Of a stretch of 64,000 bases of DNA, positions 53,382 through 63,641 are shown piece after piece; position 1 is the first letter of the stretch, and every line of letters starts with the position of its first letter. Both the position numbers and the translations under genes were made by a program. Source of the stretch: Arhodomonas aquaeolei DSM 8974 (GTDB lineage Bacteria > Pseudomonadota > Gammaproteobacteria > Nitrococcales > Nitrococcaceae); assembly GCF_000374645.1 (NCBI RefSeq), contig NZ_KB894815.1, forward strand, positions 21,911-85,910, given 5' to 3'. A model generated the notes under the pieces. The model ran no database searches. It was not told the origin of the DNA and worked only from the letters and a program-made list of their open reading frames with translations.

Positions 53382-53385
<4 letters not shown>
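53077..53385 (+). CDS. ureB: Urease beta subunit
   Basis: 102 residues with GGAGAGGAG upstream. Motifs [38 protein letters not shown] and GETRTV-like [11 protein letters not shown]. The stop overlaps the ureC ATG (ATGA). Confidence 0.98.
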
Positions 53386-55085
<1,700 letters not shown>

Positions 55086-55117
55086 GCGCGGGCGGCGACC
55101 ATACGGAGACGACGAGC

Positions 55118-55576
55118 GTGATCGAGCTCACGGAACGATACGATGACGTGCGGTCCGCGGACGCGGTGCTGACCCTGCCCTTTGAGACCCGGCAGAAGAG
55201 CCGCTTCCGCGCCACCCTGGACGACGGCCGGGACGCCGGCGTGCACCTGCCGCGGGGCTCCCTGCTGCGCGACGGCGACCGGCTCGGCGGCGACGGCGCC
55301 CCGGTGGTCCGGGTCGCCGCCGCCGCCGAGCCGGTGTCCACGGTGACCGCCGGAGACCCCACGACCCTGGCGCGGGGCGCCTACCATCTGGGTAACCGGC
55401 ATGTGCCACTGCAGGTCGGCGAGTGCTGGCTGCGTTACCGCCGAGACCACGTCCTCGATGCCATGGCCGCCGGTCTCGGCCTGGCGGTGCACCACGAGTC
55501 CGCCCCCTTCGAGCCCGAGGCGGGGGCCTACGGCCACGGGCATGGTCACGGCCATCACCACCACGACCATGCCTGA
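55118..55576 (+). CDS. ureE: Urease nickel metallochaperone UreE
   Basis: 152 residues from a GTG with GGAGA upstream. N-terminal peptide-binding domain (LPFETRQKSRFRATLDDG) and metal-binding domain (AYHLGNRHVPLQVGE, with the conserved His) end in a His-rich tail [14 protein letters not shown] that binds nickel. The last eight bases overlap ureF. Confidence 0.96.
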   Translation: MIELTERYDDVRSADAVLTLPFETRQKSRFRATLDDGRDAGVHLPRGSLLRDGDRLGGDGAPVVRVAAAAEPVSTVTAGDPTTLARGAYHLGNRHVPLQVGECWLRYRRDHVLDAMAAGLGLAVHHESAPFEPEAGAYGHGHGHGHHHHDHA

Positions 55577-56240
55577 TCCGGCCACCCTTCGGCTGTGGCA
55601 GCTCATCAGCCCGACCCTGCCGGTGGGGGCGTACGCCTACTCGGCCGGGCTGGAGACGGCGGTGGCGGACGGTGCGGTGCGCGACGGTCCGGGTCTCGGG
55701 GACTGGCTCGCCGGGCAGGCGCAGGCGCTGCTCGTGCCGGTGGACCTGCCGGCGCTGGCGCGGCTGATGCGCGCCTGGACGGCGGGCGACGCTGAGGCGC
55801 TGGGCTACTGGACCGACTGGCTGCGTGCCGCCCGCGAGACCGCGGAGCTGCGCGCCGAGGACGAGCACATGGGCCGGGCGCTGGCGCGGCTGCTGGTCAG
55901 CCTCGGCGAGAACGACGCCGGCGACTGGGACGCCCCGGGGCGCACCAGCTGGGCGACGCTGTTCGCCCTCGCCGCCAGCCGCTGGGACATCGGTGTCGAG
56001 GATGCCGCGGCGGGCTATCTCTGGGCCTGGCTGGAGAACCAGGTCGCCGCCGGGGTGAAGCTCATCCCCCTCGGCCAGTCCGCGGGCCAGCGGGTGCTCT
56101 TCGAGCTCGGCGCCCGGGCGCCGGAGTGGACCCGGGCCGCGCTGGGGCTCGCGGACGAGGCCCTCGGCGGCTCGGCCCCGGGTGTGGCCATCGCCAGCAG
56201 CCGCCACGAGACCCAGTACACCCGACTGTTCCGCAGCTGA
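55569..56240 (+). CDS. ureF: Urease accessory protein UreF
   Basis: 223 residues. Conserved starts [21 protein letters not shown], then [13 protein letters not shown], and the tail [16 protein letters not shown]. UreF links UreD and UreG and checks GTP hydrolysis during nickel loading. Confidence 0.96.
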   Translation: MPDPATLRLWQLISPTLPVGAYAYSAGLETAVADGAVRDGPGLGDWLAGQAQALLVPVDLPALARLMRAWTAGDAEALGYWTDWLRAARETAELRAEDEHMGRALARLLVSLGENDAGDWDAPGRTSWATLFALAASRWDIGVEDAAAGYLWAWLENQVAAGVKLIPLGQSAGQRVLFELGARAPEWTRAALGLADEALGGSAPGVAIASSRHETQYTRLFRS

Positions 56241-56256
56241 ACCACGGAGAATCACG

Positions 56257-56937
56257 ATGACCCGCACCGACCCCCTTCGCATCGGTATCGGCGGCCCGGT
56301 GGGCTCGGGCAAGACCGCCCTCACCCTGGCGCTGTGTCGCGCGTTGCGGGAGCGCTTCTCCCTCGCGGTGGTCACCAACGACATCTATACCCGCGAGGAC
56401 GCGGAGTTCCTCAGCCACCATCACGCCCTGCCCGAGGGCCGCATCGTCGGCGTGGAGACCGGCGGCTGCCCGCATACCGCGATCCGCGAGGACGCCTCCA
56501 TGAACCTCACCGCCGTGGCGGACCTCCAGGCCCGGTTCCCCGGGCTGGACGCCGTGCTCATCGAGTCCGGCGGCGACAACCTGTCCGCGACCTTCAGCCC
56601 CGAGCTCTCGGACCTTACCCTCTACGTCATCGACGTCAGCGCCGGCGACAAGATCCCGCGCAAGGGCGGCCCCGGGATCACCGGCTCGGACCTGCTGGTG
56701 ATCAACAAGACCGACCTGGCGCCCCACGTCGGCGCCTCGCTGTCGGTCATGGAGCGTGACGCCCGCGCGATGCGCGGCGAGCGGCCGTTCTGCTTCACCA
56801 GCCTCGCCCGCGAGGAGGGGCTCACCGGGGTGATCAGCTTCATCCTGCGCGAGGGGATGCTGGAGACGCAGGCGGAGGATCTGCCCGCGAGCGGCGTTTC
56901 GCCGGAGGAGACGGGCGCGACCGTGGCGAAAGACTAG
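56257..56937 (+). CDS. ureG: Urease accessory GTPase UreG
   Basis: 226 residues, GGAGA site. SIMIBI GTPase with P-loop [11 protein letters not shown], nickel site CPH ([13 protein letters not shown]), SGGDN ([15 protein letters not shown]) and NKTDL base-recognition motif. It is about 20 residues longer at the C-terminus than most UreG proteins. Its TAG stop shares a CTAG with the stop of the convergent ABC ATPase. Confidence 0.97.
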   Translation: MTRTDPLRIGIGGPVGSGKTALTLALCRALRERFSLAVVTNDIYTREDAEFLSHHHALPEGRIVGVETGGCPHTAIREDASMNLTAVADLQARFPGLDAVLIESGGDNLSATFSPELSDLTLYVIDVSAGDKIPRKGGPGITGSDLLVINKTDLAPHVGASLSVMERDARAMRGERPFCFTSLAREEGLTGVISFILREGMLETQAEDLPASGVSPEETGATVAKD

Positions 56938-57773
56938 CCGCCGGCGGCGCACCGGTCCGTCTGCGGCTCCTGGGCGGAGGTCCGGCCGGCGTCCTCCGGC
57001 CGGGTGTAGTGCACAAGCGCGACCGGCAGGCCGTTCTCCGGGTGCGGCACGACCTCCATGGGGATGCCGTAGATGTCCCGGAGGGTGGCCTCCTCCATCA
57101 TGGCGTCCGGGGTCCCCTCGGCCAGGAGCCGGCCCTGGCGCAGCGCGATGAGCTGGTCGCAGTAGTGTGCGGCCATGTTGATGTCGTGCAGCACGATGAC
57201 CACGCCGAGCCCGAGCTCGTGGCTGAGCCGCCGGATCAGCGCCAGCATCTCCACCTGGTGGGCGATGTCCAGCGCGGTGAGGGGCTCGTCGAGGATCAGG
57301 AACCGGCTGCCCTGGGCGAGCAGCATGGCCAGCCATACGCGCTGGCGTTCGCCGCCGGAGAGGGTGTCCACCATGCGCTCCGCGAACGGCTCGGTCTGGG
57401 TCAGTGCCATCGCCCGGTCGATGTGGTGGCGGTCCTCGTCGCCGAGGCGGCGCAGCAGGCCGTGCCACGGATAGCGTCCCAGGGCCACCAGCTCGCGGCC
57501 GGTCAGGCTCTCGGTGTCCGGCAGGCGCTGGGGGAGGTAGGCCACCTCGCGTGCGAAGGCGCGCCCGCCCCAGCGCGATAGCTCACGGCCCTGAAAGCGG
57601 ACCATGCCGCCGGAGGGGGAATGCTGCCCCGCGAGAAGCTTGACCAGGGTCGACTTCCCGGAGCCGTTGTGCCCGATCAGCCCGTGGACAAGACCCGCTT
57701 CCAGCGAGAGGTCGGTGGGCTGGAGAATGCGCCGGCCCTCGACCTCGAAACTCGCCCCTTTGACCTCAAACAC
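56934..57773 (-). CDS. Iron-siderophore ABC transporter ATP-binding protein (FhuC/FepC type)
   Basis: 279 residues from a GTG at 57773; longer frames would run through the Fur-like box. Walker A is GHNGSGKST, signature [15 protein letters not shown], Walker [13 protein letters not shown], and the switch His is in [16 protein letters not shown], the FecE/FhuC hallmark. It powers import of ferric siderophores. The permease and binding-protein genes are not in the window next to it, so they must be elsewhere. It is divergent from fhuF under a Fur-like box. Confidence 0.9.
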   Translation of the reverse strand: MFEVKGASFEVEGRRILQPTDLSLEAGLVHGLIGHNGSGKSTLVKLLAGQHSPSGGMVRFQGRELSRWGGRAFAREVAYLPQRLPDTESLTGRELVALGRYPWHGLLRRLGDEDRHHIDRAMALTQTEPFAERMVDTLSGGERQRVWLAMLLAQGSRFLILDEPLTALDIAHQVEMLALIRRLSHELGLGVVIVLHDINMAAHYCDQLIALRQGRLLAEGTPDAMMEEATLRDIYGIPMEVVPHPENGLPVALVHYTRPEDAGRTSAQEPQTDRCAAGG

Positions 57774-57826
57774 GTCCGCGTCCGCCTGCTGTCCGCTTGC
57801 CCAGTGGGAACCGTGTCGATGATAGC

Positions 57827-57845
57827 CATAACGGGAATGGTTATC
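57827..57845. promoter_or_regulatory. Fur-like box in the ABC ATPase / fhuF divergent region
   Basis: Minus strand GATAACCATTCCCGTTATG matches the exbB-upstream box GATAATGATTCCCATTATC at 15 of 19 positions, including the central ATTCCC. It sits between the two divergent iron genes. Confidence 0.6.
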
Positions 57846-57906
57846 AATTGCGCAGGAAGGCGATAGACTGATTCTCCCGAACGCCACTACTGATCGAGCG
57901 ACCGCC

Positions 57907-58656
57907 GTGATCCCCGCTCTCGAGCCCCTGTTTCCCGGTGAGTTCGCGGCCTACGGCGAGTGGCTCGTGGCCGCGGAGGCACCGGATTCGGACGTGACCG
58001 TCCCCGTGCCGGCACTGCTGGAGGCGGGCGGCCTGGAGCCGTACCTGGAACGGATGCATCCGGGATTCGTGCCGTCGGCCCGCCGGGCCGTGGTCTCGCA
58101 GTGGAGCAAGTTCTACTTCGCGCGGCTGATCCTGCCGGTGGCCACGGCGGCGGTCCAGGGCTGGCGGGTGCCGGTGCCGCCGGAGCCCGTCGGCGTCGCC
58201 GTCGGCACCGGGGGCGATGTGCAGGCGTTCCACCTGCCGGGCCCCGGTGGGCTGTTCGAGGCCACTCCGGACGGCCCGTTCGAGCGCTTCGCTCACCTGC
58301 TCGACGATCACCTGAGCCCTGTCGTCACAGCCCTTGCCCGCCACGAGCGCCTCTCGGCGCGGGTGCTCTGGAGCAACGCGGGCAACTACCTGGAATTCGT
58401 CATCGGGCGCCTGGCGGAGGCCGGGTTGTCGCCGGGCGGCGTCGACGACGCGTATGCGCTGCTTGCCGCGTCCCGCCGGCCGGACGGAACCCGTAATCCC
58501 CTTCATCAGCCCGTGCGCTACCTTGATGTGCCGGACGGCGAGGGTGGGCGCCGCTCCTGGCGGCAGCGGCGCATGTGCTGCATCCGCGACCTGCTCCCGG
58601 AGTACGGGCTGTGCGGCAACTGTCCCCGGCTGGCGGCGCCGCCGCCCGGGGAGTGA
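57907..58656 (+). CDS. fhuF: Siderophore-iron reductase FhuF
   Basis: 249 residues from a GTG. The C-terminus carries the diagnostic unusual 2Fe-2S binding pattern CC-x10-C-x2-C (MCCIRDLLPEYGLCGNCP). The middle has WSKFYFARLILPVATAAV and WSNAGNYLEF. FhuF reduces ferric iron from hydroxamate siderophores in the cytoplasm after uptake. It fits the neighbouring ABC ATPase and ferrichrome/ferrioxamine-like receptor. Confidence 0.93.
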   Translation: MIPALEPLFPGEFAAYGEWLVAAEAPDSDVTVPVPALLEAGGLEPYLERMHPGFVPSARRAVVSQWSKFYFARLILPVATAAVQGWRVPVPPEPVGVAVGTGGDVQAFHLPGPGGLFEATPDGPFERFAHLLDDHLSPVVTALARHERLSARVLWSNAGNYLEFVIGRLAEAGLSPGGVDDAYALLAASRRPDGTRNPLHQPVRYLDVPDGEGGRRSWRQRRMCCIRDLLPEYGLCGNCPRLAAPPPGE

Positions 58657-58685
58657 GCGGCACCCGGGTGGAGGTATGGAATGAA

Positions 58686-58704
58686 AAGCATTATCATTCA
58701 TAAA
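58686..58704 (+). promoter_or_regulatory. Possible Fur box upstream of the AraC-type regulator
   Basis: An AT-rich stretch with CATTATC (58689-58695) and repeated AT-rich hexamers like the Fur array element GATAAT on the other strand, 60-80 bases before the start of the regulator. Less symmetrical than the other boxes. Confidence 0.4.
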
Positions 58705-58763
58705 ATGAAGTGCCCAGAGGGATATCTGCGCACGCCCTGACGACCCAGCCGGGGGGAACCCTT

Positions 58764-59753
58764 ATGGCCGATACCGTCACTGCTGCCGTGGCGGCCGAGC
58801 AACCCGCTCCGGGACAGCGCCTGACCGTCGCCGACCTGACTGCCTATGAGCACCGTTACAACCTGAGTCACCGGGTCTCCGGCGAGGGGCACGTGCCGCC
58901 GGACCAGACAGTGGCGGAGGGCCGCGTGGCCGAGCGCCAGCCCTGGCGGGGGCTGCAGATGGTGGGCTCCGATCTGTTCGTGCGCCGTACCTATGAAGCC
59001 CACGCCCGCCCGGAGGCGCCGGCGCACGTGTCGATCATCGTGCTCCTGGAGGGCCGCGCCGAACTGGCGCTCGGCGCGAGCCGGCACACCCTCACCGCCG
59101 GTGACGGGCTGCTCCTCGCCTATGACCGCAACCAGTCGCTGCGGGCGCGTCACCCGGCAGACCAGCGGGTGCGGGCGGTGAACCTCACCCTGCTCAGGGA
59201 TTCCCTGGAGAATGACCCACGCCTCGCCGGCAGCGTGGATCCGCTGTTCCGGTCCCGCGGCGGCGGGCTGTGGCCGGTGTCGGTGCCTTACGGGCTGCGG
59301 CTGTCGCTGGCGGAGTGGATCGCCAGCGCGCCCGCCGCGCCGGCACTGCCCCTGATGGCCGAGGGGCTCGCCCTGCAGCTCGTCGCCCAGGGGCTCGCCG
59401 GGCGCGGGCAGGCCCTCCCGGGCCCGGTGCCGGCCCCCCGTGGCCGCGACTGGCGGCTGCTCGAGCGCGTGCGCGAGTACCTCGACGAGTACCCGGGCGA
59501 GCCCCACACCCTCAAGGCGCTGGCGGGACTGGCCTGCATGAGCCCCAGCACCCTGCGCGCGAAGTTCCGCCGTGCCTACGGGCGCTCGGTGTTCGACTAC
59601 CTCCGCGAGCGCCGGCTGGAGCAGGCGCACCGGGCGCTGCGCGACGGACTGAGCGTCCAGCAGGCGGCCAACCGTGCCGGCTACCGTCATGCCACGAACT
59701 TCGCCACGGCCTTCCGCCAGCGCTACGGGTTGACGCCCAGCGCTGTGCGGTGA
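58764..59753 (+). CDS. AraC-family regulator of siderophore uptake (PchR type)
   Basis: 329 residues from an ATG with GGGGGAA upstream. The N-terminal half is a ligand-sensing domain (SIIVLLEGRAELALGA, AGDGLLLAYDRNQSLRA); the C-terminal double helix-turn-helix reads AGLACMSPSTLRAKFRRAYG and QQAANRAGYRHATNFATAFRQRYG. The NFATAFRQRYG ending is typical of PchR/YbtA-like regulators that respond to ferric siderophores. The receptor gene downstream has three matching half-sites and is the likely target. Confidence 0.92.
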   Translation: MADTVTAAVAAEQPAPGQRLTVADLTAYEHRYNLSHRVSGEGHVPPDQTVAEGRVAERQPWRGLQMVGSDLFVRRTYEAHARPEAPAHVSIIVLLEGRAELALGASRHTLTAGDGLLLAYDRNQSLRARHPADQRVRAVNLTLLRDSLENDPRLAGSVDPLFRSRGGGLWPVSVPYGLRLSLAEWIASAPAAPALPLMAEGLALQLVAQGLAGRGQALPGPVPAPRGRDWRLLERVREYLDEYPGEPHTLKALAGLACMSPSTLRAKFRRAYGRSVFDYLRERRLEQAHRALRDGLSVQQAANRAGYRHATNFATAFRQRYGLTPSAVR

Positions 59754-59802
59754 CGCCCGCATCGGGCAGGTCTGCCATCCCGCATAGCCTTTGCGGCGTG
59801 AC

Positions 59803-59860
59803 CCAAAGGCATGACCGCGCGTGAAAAGGAATAATTCTCACTAGCGCTAAATGCCTTTGG
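59803..59860 (+). promoter_or_regulatory. AraC-type half-sites and Fur-like box upstream of the TonB-dependent receptor
   Basis: CCAAAGGCAT (59803-59812) and ATGCCTTTGG (59851-59860) form a perfect 10-bp inverted pair 48 bases apart. A third, weaker copy ATAGCCTTTGCGG lies at about 59784-59796. Between them AATAATTCTCA (59830-59840) is the classic half of a Fur site (TGAGAATTATT on the other strand). Confidence 0.6.
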
Positions 59861-59880
59861 ACGACAAGCGAGGAGTTGAT

Positions 59881-61998
59881 ATGCAGATCTCCCGATCGGC
59901 CCGGCGGGGAACGGCCTGGCTACTCGGCGTATCGCTGCTGCCGCTGGCGGCGGCGGCCCAGCAGGGCACGGACGACGTTCAGCAGGGCGCCGATGACACC
60001 CAGCTGGTTCTGCCCATTACCGTGACCGGCGAGGCGGCGACCAAGACGGAGACGCCGTTCATCGAGACGCCCCAGGCGGTGTCGCTGATCACCCGCGAGG
60101 ACATCGAGGAGAAGGCCGCCGACAGCGTGCAGCGCGCCGCCAACTATACCCCCGGCGTGTTCACCAACCAGATCGGTGCGTCCGGCCGCTACGATTATCT
60201 GGTGCTGCGCGGCTTCGCCGACGGCAGCATCAATAATACGTTCCTCGACGGCCTCAAGGTCATGGGGGACAGCGGTTCCTACAGCTCGATGACCATCGAC
60301 CCGTACTTCCTGCAGGATATCGAGGTGGTCAAGGGACCCGCCGCGGTGCTGTACGGGCGCTCTTCCCCCGGCGGGATCGTGGCGCTGAGCAGCAAGCGGC
60401 CCGAGTTCCGGCGCAGCGGCGAGGTGCGTTTCCGTGTCGGTAACAACGACCAGCGCAGCGCGGCCTTCGATCTCACCGGTCCCGTGGGTGAGGACGGCAA
60501 TGTCGCCTATCGCCTGACCGGTCTCGGCAGCGCCGAGGATACCCAGTTCGGCCCCGTCGAGCAGGAGCGCTATGCCTTCGCGCCGTCGCTGACCTGGGAT
60601 GTCTCCCCGGACACCGATCTCACCCTTCTGGCCTATTTCCAGAAAGACCCGGAAGGGGGGTACCACTCCGGCCTGCCTTACGAGGGGACGGTCGATGATC
60701 ATGCCGGCATCCACCTCGACAACACCTTCTTCGAAGGGGAGCCGGATTACGAGAAATACGAGCGTACCGAGCGGATGCTCGGCTACGAGTTCGAGCACCA
60801 GTTCAATGATCGCTGGCGGTTCCGCCAGAAGGCCCGCTATCTCAACTCCGACGTCGAGATGGACCAGGTCTACGCCTACGGCTGGGCCTCGGACACCGAT
60901 CTCACCCGCTACTATTCCGGCGGCGACGAGGATCTGTCTGCGTGGACGATGGACAACCAGCTGGAGGCGGACCTGACCAGCGGTCCGGTCGAACACACCG
61001 TGCTCCTCGGCGTCGACTACCAGCACCGCGATAACGACGTGGTCTGGGACTATGGCACCGTCGACAGCCTGGACGCCACCGACCCCCAGTACGGCAGCGA
61101 TGTCTCGGTCTACCGCACCGACCGGCACGATCGGGAGCTGAGCCAGACCGGTCTCTATCTCCAGGACCAGATGGCGATCGGTAACTGGCGTCTCGTCGTC
61201 GGTGGCCGCCACGACTGGATCGACATCGAGAACACCGACAAGGACACCGACACCAGCAGCGAGCTGGACGACACCCAGTTCAGCGGCCGTGCCGGTGCAC
61301 TCTACCTCTTCGACAACGGCGTCGCTCCCTACCTGAGCTACTCCACCTCGTTCTCGCCGAACAGCACCACTGACGAGAACGGCGATCTCCTCAAGCCCAC
61401 CGAGGGTGAACAGGTGGAGACCGGGCTGAAGTACCAGCCGCCGGGCACCAGCGACCGTTACAGCGTCTCGCTGTTCCATATCACCCAGGAGAACGTCTCC
61501 ACCAAGGACCCGAACGAGAGCTTCTACCGTGCCGTCGGCGAGATCCGTTCCCAGGGCGTGGAGCTCGAGATGCGCAGCCGCCTCACCGAGAACCTGTCGG
61601 TGCGGGGCGGCTACACTTATACCGACGTCACCTACGAGGAGACCGAGGACGATACCGAAGGCAACACGGCCAACCAGGTGCCGAAACACCAGGTTTCGCT
61701 GTGGGGGAACTACACGTTTCACGATGGCACGCTCGCCGGCGTGCGTACCGGGCTCGGGGTGCGCTACAACGCCGACATCTATGCCGATGAGGAGAACACC
61801 GAGAAGGTGCCGGACTACACCGTGGTCGACGCCATGCTCGGCTATGATTTCTCCCGCGTCGGCATCGATGGCATGAGTGCGCAGCTCAACGTGTCGAACC
61901 TCTTCGATCGGGAGTACATCGCCTCCTGCTACGACCTCAACTACTGCTACTACGGCCGTGAGCGGACCGTCCGGGCGACGCTCACCTACCGCTTCTAG
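59881..61998 (+). CDS. TonB-dependent ferric-siderophore receptor
   Basis: 705 residues. A signal peptide (LLGVSLLPLAAAAQ) leads to the TonB box region LPITVTGEA, a plug domain (TPQAVSLITREDIEEK; GADSVQ-like RAANYTPGVFTNQ; LRGF; LDGLKVMGDSGSYSSM; YGRSSPGGIVALSSKRP) and a 22-strand barrel ending YYGRERTVRATLTYRF. The combination with SYAS-type Cys residues (SCYDLNYCYYGRE) matches FhuA/FoxA/FhuE-like hydroxamate receptors. ATG with GGAG upstream. Fur and AraC sites lie just upstream. Confidence 0.95.
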   Translation: MQISRSARRGTAWLLGVSLLPLAAAAQQGTDDVQQGADDTQLVLPITVTGEAATKTETPFIETPQAVSLITREDIEEKAADSVQRAANYTPGVFTNQIGASGRYDYLVLRGFADGSINNTFLDGLKVMGDSGSYSSMTIDPYFLQDIEVVKGPAAVLYGRSSPGGIVALSSKRPEFRRSGEVRFRVGNNDQRSAAFDLTGPVGEDGNVAYRLTGLGSAEDTQFGPVEQERYAFAPSLTWDVSPDTDLTLLAYFQKDPEGGYHSGLPYEGTVDDHAGIHLDNTFFEGEPDYEKYERTERMLGYEFEHQFNDRWRFRQKARYLNSDVEMDQVYAYGWASDTDLTRYYSGGDEDLSAWTMDNQLEADLTSGPVEHTVLLGVDYQHRDNDVVWDYGTVDSLDATDPQYGSDVSVYRTDRHDRELSQTGLYLQDQMAIGNWRLVVGGRHDWIDIENTDKDTDTSSELDDTQFSGRAGALYLFDNGVAPYLSYSTSFSPNSTTDENGDLLKPTEGEQVETGLKYQPPGTSDRYSVSLFHITQENVSTKDPNESFYRAVGEIRSQGVELEMRSRLTENLSVRGGYTYTDVTYEETEDDTEGNTANQVPKHQVSLWGNYTFHDGTLAGVRTGLGVRYNADIYADEENTEKVPDYTVVDAMLGYDFSRVGIDGMSAQLNVSNLFDREYIASCYDLNYCYYGRERTVRATLTYRF

Positions 61999-62014
61999 CG
62001 CGCGCCCGGCAGGC

Positions 62015-62046
62015 GCGGAGGTGACGTGCGGACACGTCACCTCCGC
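62015..62046 (+). terminator. Strong hairpin after the receptor gene
   Basis: GCGGAGGTGACGTG (62015-62028) and CACGTCACCTCCGC (62033-62046) form a perfect 14-bp stem with a four-base loop 17 bases after the stop codon. No U-tract, but it separates the receptor from the Fur-controlled exbB operon. Confidence 0.6.
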
Positions 62047-62084
62047 GTGGCTCATGTCGTGGCGATCAATGCACGGCTGAGTTT

Positions 62085-62103
62085 GATAATGATTCCCATT
62101 ATC
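62085..62103 (+). promoter_or_regulatory. Fur box upstream of exbB-exbD-tonB
   Basis: GATAATGATTCCCATTATC, with perfectly palindromic GATAATG/CATTATC arms, matches the 19-base Fur consensus at 16 positions. It lies 47 bases before the exbB start. Confidence 0.85.
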
Positions 62104-62149
62104 CGTACTCTATAGCCCTTCTCTTGCCACGGCTGGATCGGAGGTCGTC

Positions 62150-62869
62150 ATGTCGCCGCAAACTGCCTCACCGGGGCTGTTCACGCTCGTGGAGGCCGGC
62201 GGGCCCGTGCTCTGGGTGCTGGGCGTGCTTTCGGTTGTGGCGCTGGCCCTGATCGCGGGCAAATGGCTGCAGTTCGTGAGCACCGGGCTGGGGCGGTTCC
62301 GCGAGGTGGAGGCGGCGCTCACGGCCTGGCGCGGACAGGCCCGGCGTGAGGCGCTTGAGACCGTCGCCGCGAGCGCCGAGCCGGCGGCGCCGGTGGTGGC
62401 CGTGGCGATGCGCGGCACGCGGGATCCGTCGGTGAACGATGAGCAGGTGCGCGAGGAGGTGGTCCGGCAGTCTGTCGCGCTGATCCAGCGCCTGCGCAGC
62501 GGGTTGGCACCGCTGGAGCTGATCGCCCAGCTCAGTCCGCTGCTGGGGCTGCTGGGTACGGTCCTCGGTATGATCGCCGCCTTCCAGCAGCTCTCCGCCG
62601 CCGGCAGCCAGCCGGACCCGTCGGTGCTCTCCGGCGGCATCTGGCAGGCGCTCCTGACCACCGCCGCCGGCCTCATCGTCGCCATTCCGGCATTGTTCGC
62701 CCACGCGTGGCTGGATGCCCGGGTGGAGCGTTTCCGCACGCGGCTGGAGGACGCGGTGACCCGGGTGTTCACCCATGCCGCCGCGCCGGCCGGTCAGGGC
62801 CCCAGTGCCGCCACGGCGGCGCCGGCGGCCGTGGCGGAGGCCGGCGACAGGGCCGCCAATGCGTATTGA
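62150..62869 (+). CDS. exbB: MotA/TolQ/ExbB proton-channel protein
   Basis: 239 residues, GGAGGT site. One N-terminal helix (VLWVLGVLSVVALALIAGKW) and two later helices; the TolQ/ExbB core is LELIAQLSPLLGLLGTVLGMIAAFQ and GIWQALLTTAAGLIVAIPALFAH. ExbB forms the pentameric proton channel that energises TonB. The C-terminal tail is Ala/Pro rich and 15-20 residues longer than usual. It overlaps the first exbD gene. Confidence 0.93.
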   Translation: MSPQTASPGLFTLVEAGGPVLWVLGVLSVVALALIAGKWLQFVSTGLGRFREVEAALTAWRGQARREALETVAASAEPAAPVVAVAMRGTRDPSVNDEQVREEVVRQSVALIQRLRSGLAPLELIAQLSPLLGLLGTVLGMIAAFQQLSAAGSQPDPSVLSGGIWQALLTTAAGLIVAIPALFAHAWLDARVERFRTRLEDAVTRVFTHAAAPAGQGPSAATAAPAAVAEAGDRAANAY

Positions 62870-63254
62870 GCCGCCGGGCCGGCGGCGGCACGCGCCGAGC
62901 CTTACACCGCTCATCGACGTCGTGTTCATCCTGCTGGTGTTTTTCATGCTCGTCTCGCGCCTCGTCGACTGGGGGCGCGTGGACGTTACCGTCAGCGGCG
63001 GCGGCAGCGGGGGCGAGAGCGAGGTGCGCACCGCGGTGGTACGGGTATTGCCCGACGGCGCGACCCTCGACGGCAGCCGTTATGAGGGGCTGGACGCTCT
63101 GGCGGGCGCGGTCCGGGGGGCGGATGCGCCGGCCACCGTCTATCTCGATCCTGCCCCGGAGACGCGGTTGCAGCGGCTGGTGAGCGTTCTGGAAGGACTG
63201 CGTGCCCGCGGCGTGGAGGGTGTGCGCCTCCTCGACGACGACGGGGGGCGGTGA
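62859..63254 (+). CDS. exbD: ExbD/TolR family protein (first copy)
   Basis: 131 residues; one membrane helix with the essential Asp (LTPLIDVVFILLVFFMLVSR) and a periplasmic TolR-fold domain. The ATG lies inside the end of exbB. With ExbB it forms the proton channel that drives TonB. Confidence 0.92.
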   Translation: MRIEPPGRRRHAPSLTPLIDVVFILLVFFMLVSRLVDWGRVDVTVSGGGSGGESEVRTAVVRVLPDGATLDGSRYEGLDALAGAVRGADAPATVYLDPAPETRLQRLVSVLEGLRARGVEGVRLLDDDGGR

Positions 63255-63641
63255 ATGCAGCTCCCGCGGCCCTCGCCGCGGCGGCGGGGCGACGACCTGC
63301 TGCCGCTGATCAATATCATCTTCCTGCTGCTCGTATTCTTCATGGTGGCGGGTACCATGACCCCACCGGAGACATTCCCCGTGCGTCCCCCGGACACCGA
63401 GGCGGGGGCATCGGCCGACTCCGAGACCGACCTGCTCGTTGGTCCGGCGGGCGAGCTCGCCTGGCGTGGCGAGCGGGTCAGCCTCGACGGGCTCGACGAG
63501 CGCCTGGGTGCCGAGCCACCCGTTCGGGTGGTGATCCGCGCGGATGCCGCCGTCGCCAGCCGTGAGCTGATGCCGGTGCTGGCCCGGTTGCGCGCGGCCG
63601 GGGTGAAGCGGGTGACGCTGATCACGCTACGCTCGACATGA
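63255..63641 (+). CDS. ExbD/TolR family protein (second, divergent copy)
   Basis: 128 residues, starting directly after the first exbD stop. The membrane helix reads LLPLINIIFLLLVFFMVAG, with Asn in place of the essential Asp (PLIDV in the first copy). It therefore cannot carry the proton in the same way. It may form heterodimers with the first copy, as in systems with paired ExbD proteins. Its stop overlaps the tonB ATG. Confidence 0.9.
   Translation: MQLPRPSPRRRGDDLLPLINIIFLLLVFFMVAGTMTPPETFPVRPPDTEAGASADSETDLLVGPAGELAWRGERVSLDGLDERLGAEPPVRVVIRADAAVASRELMPVLARLRAAGVKRVTLITLRST

Noticed and set aside
59920..62055. 711-codon frame antisense to the TonB-dependent receptor
   Set aside because: The sense strand encodes a complete receptor with plug and barrel motifs; the antisense product has no recognisable domain or ribosome site.
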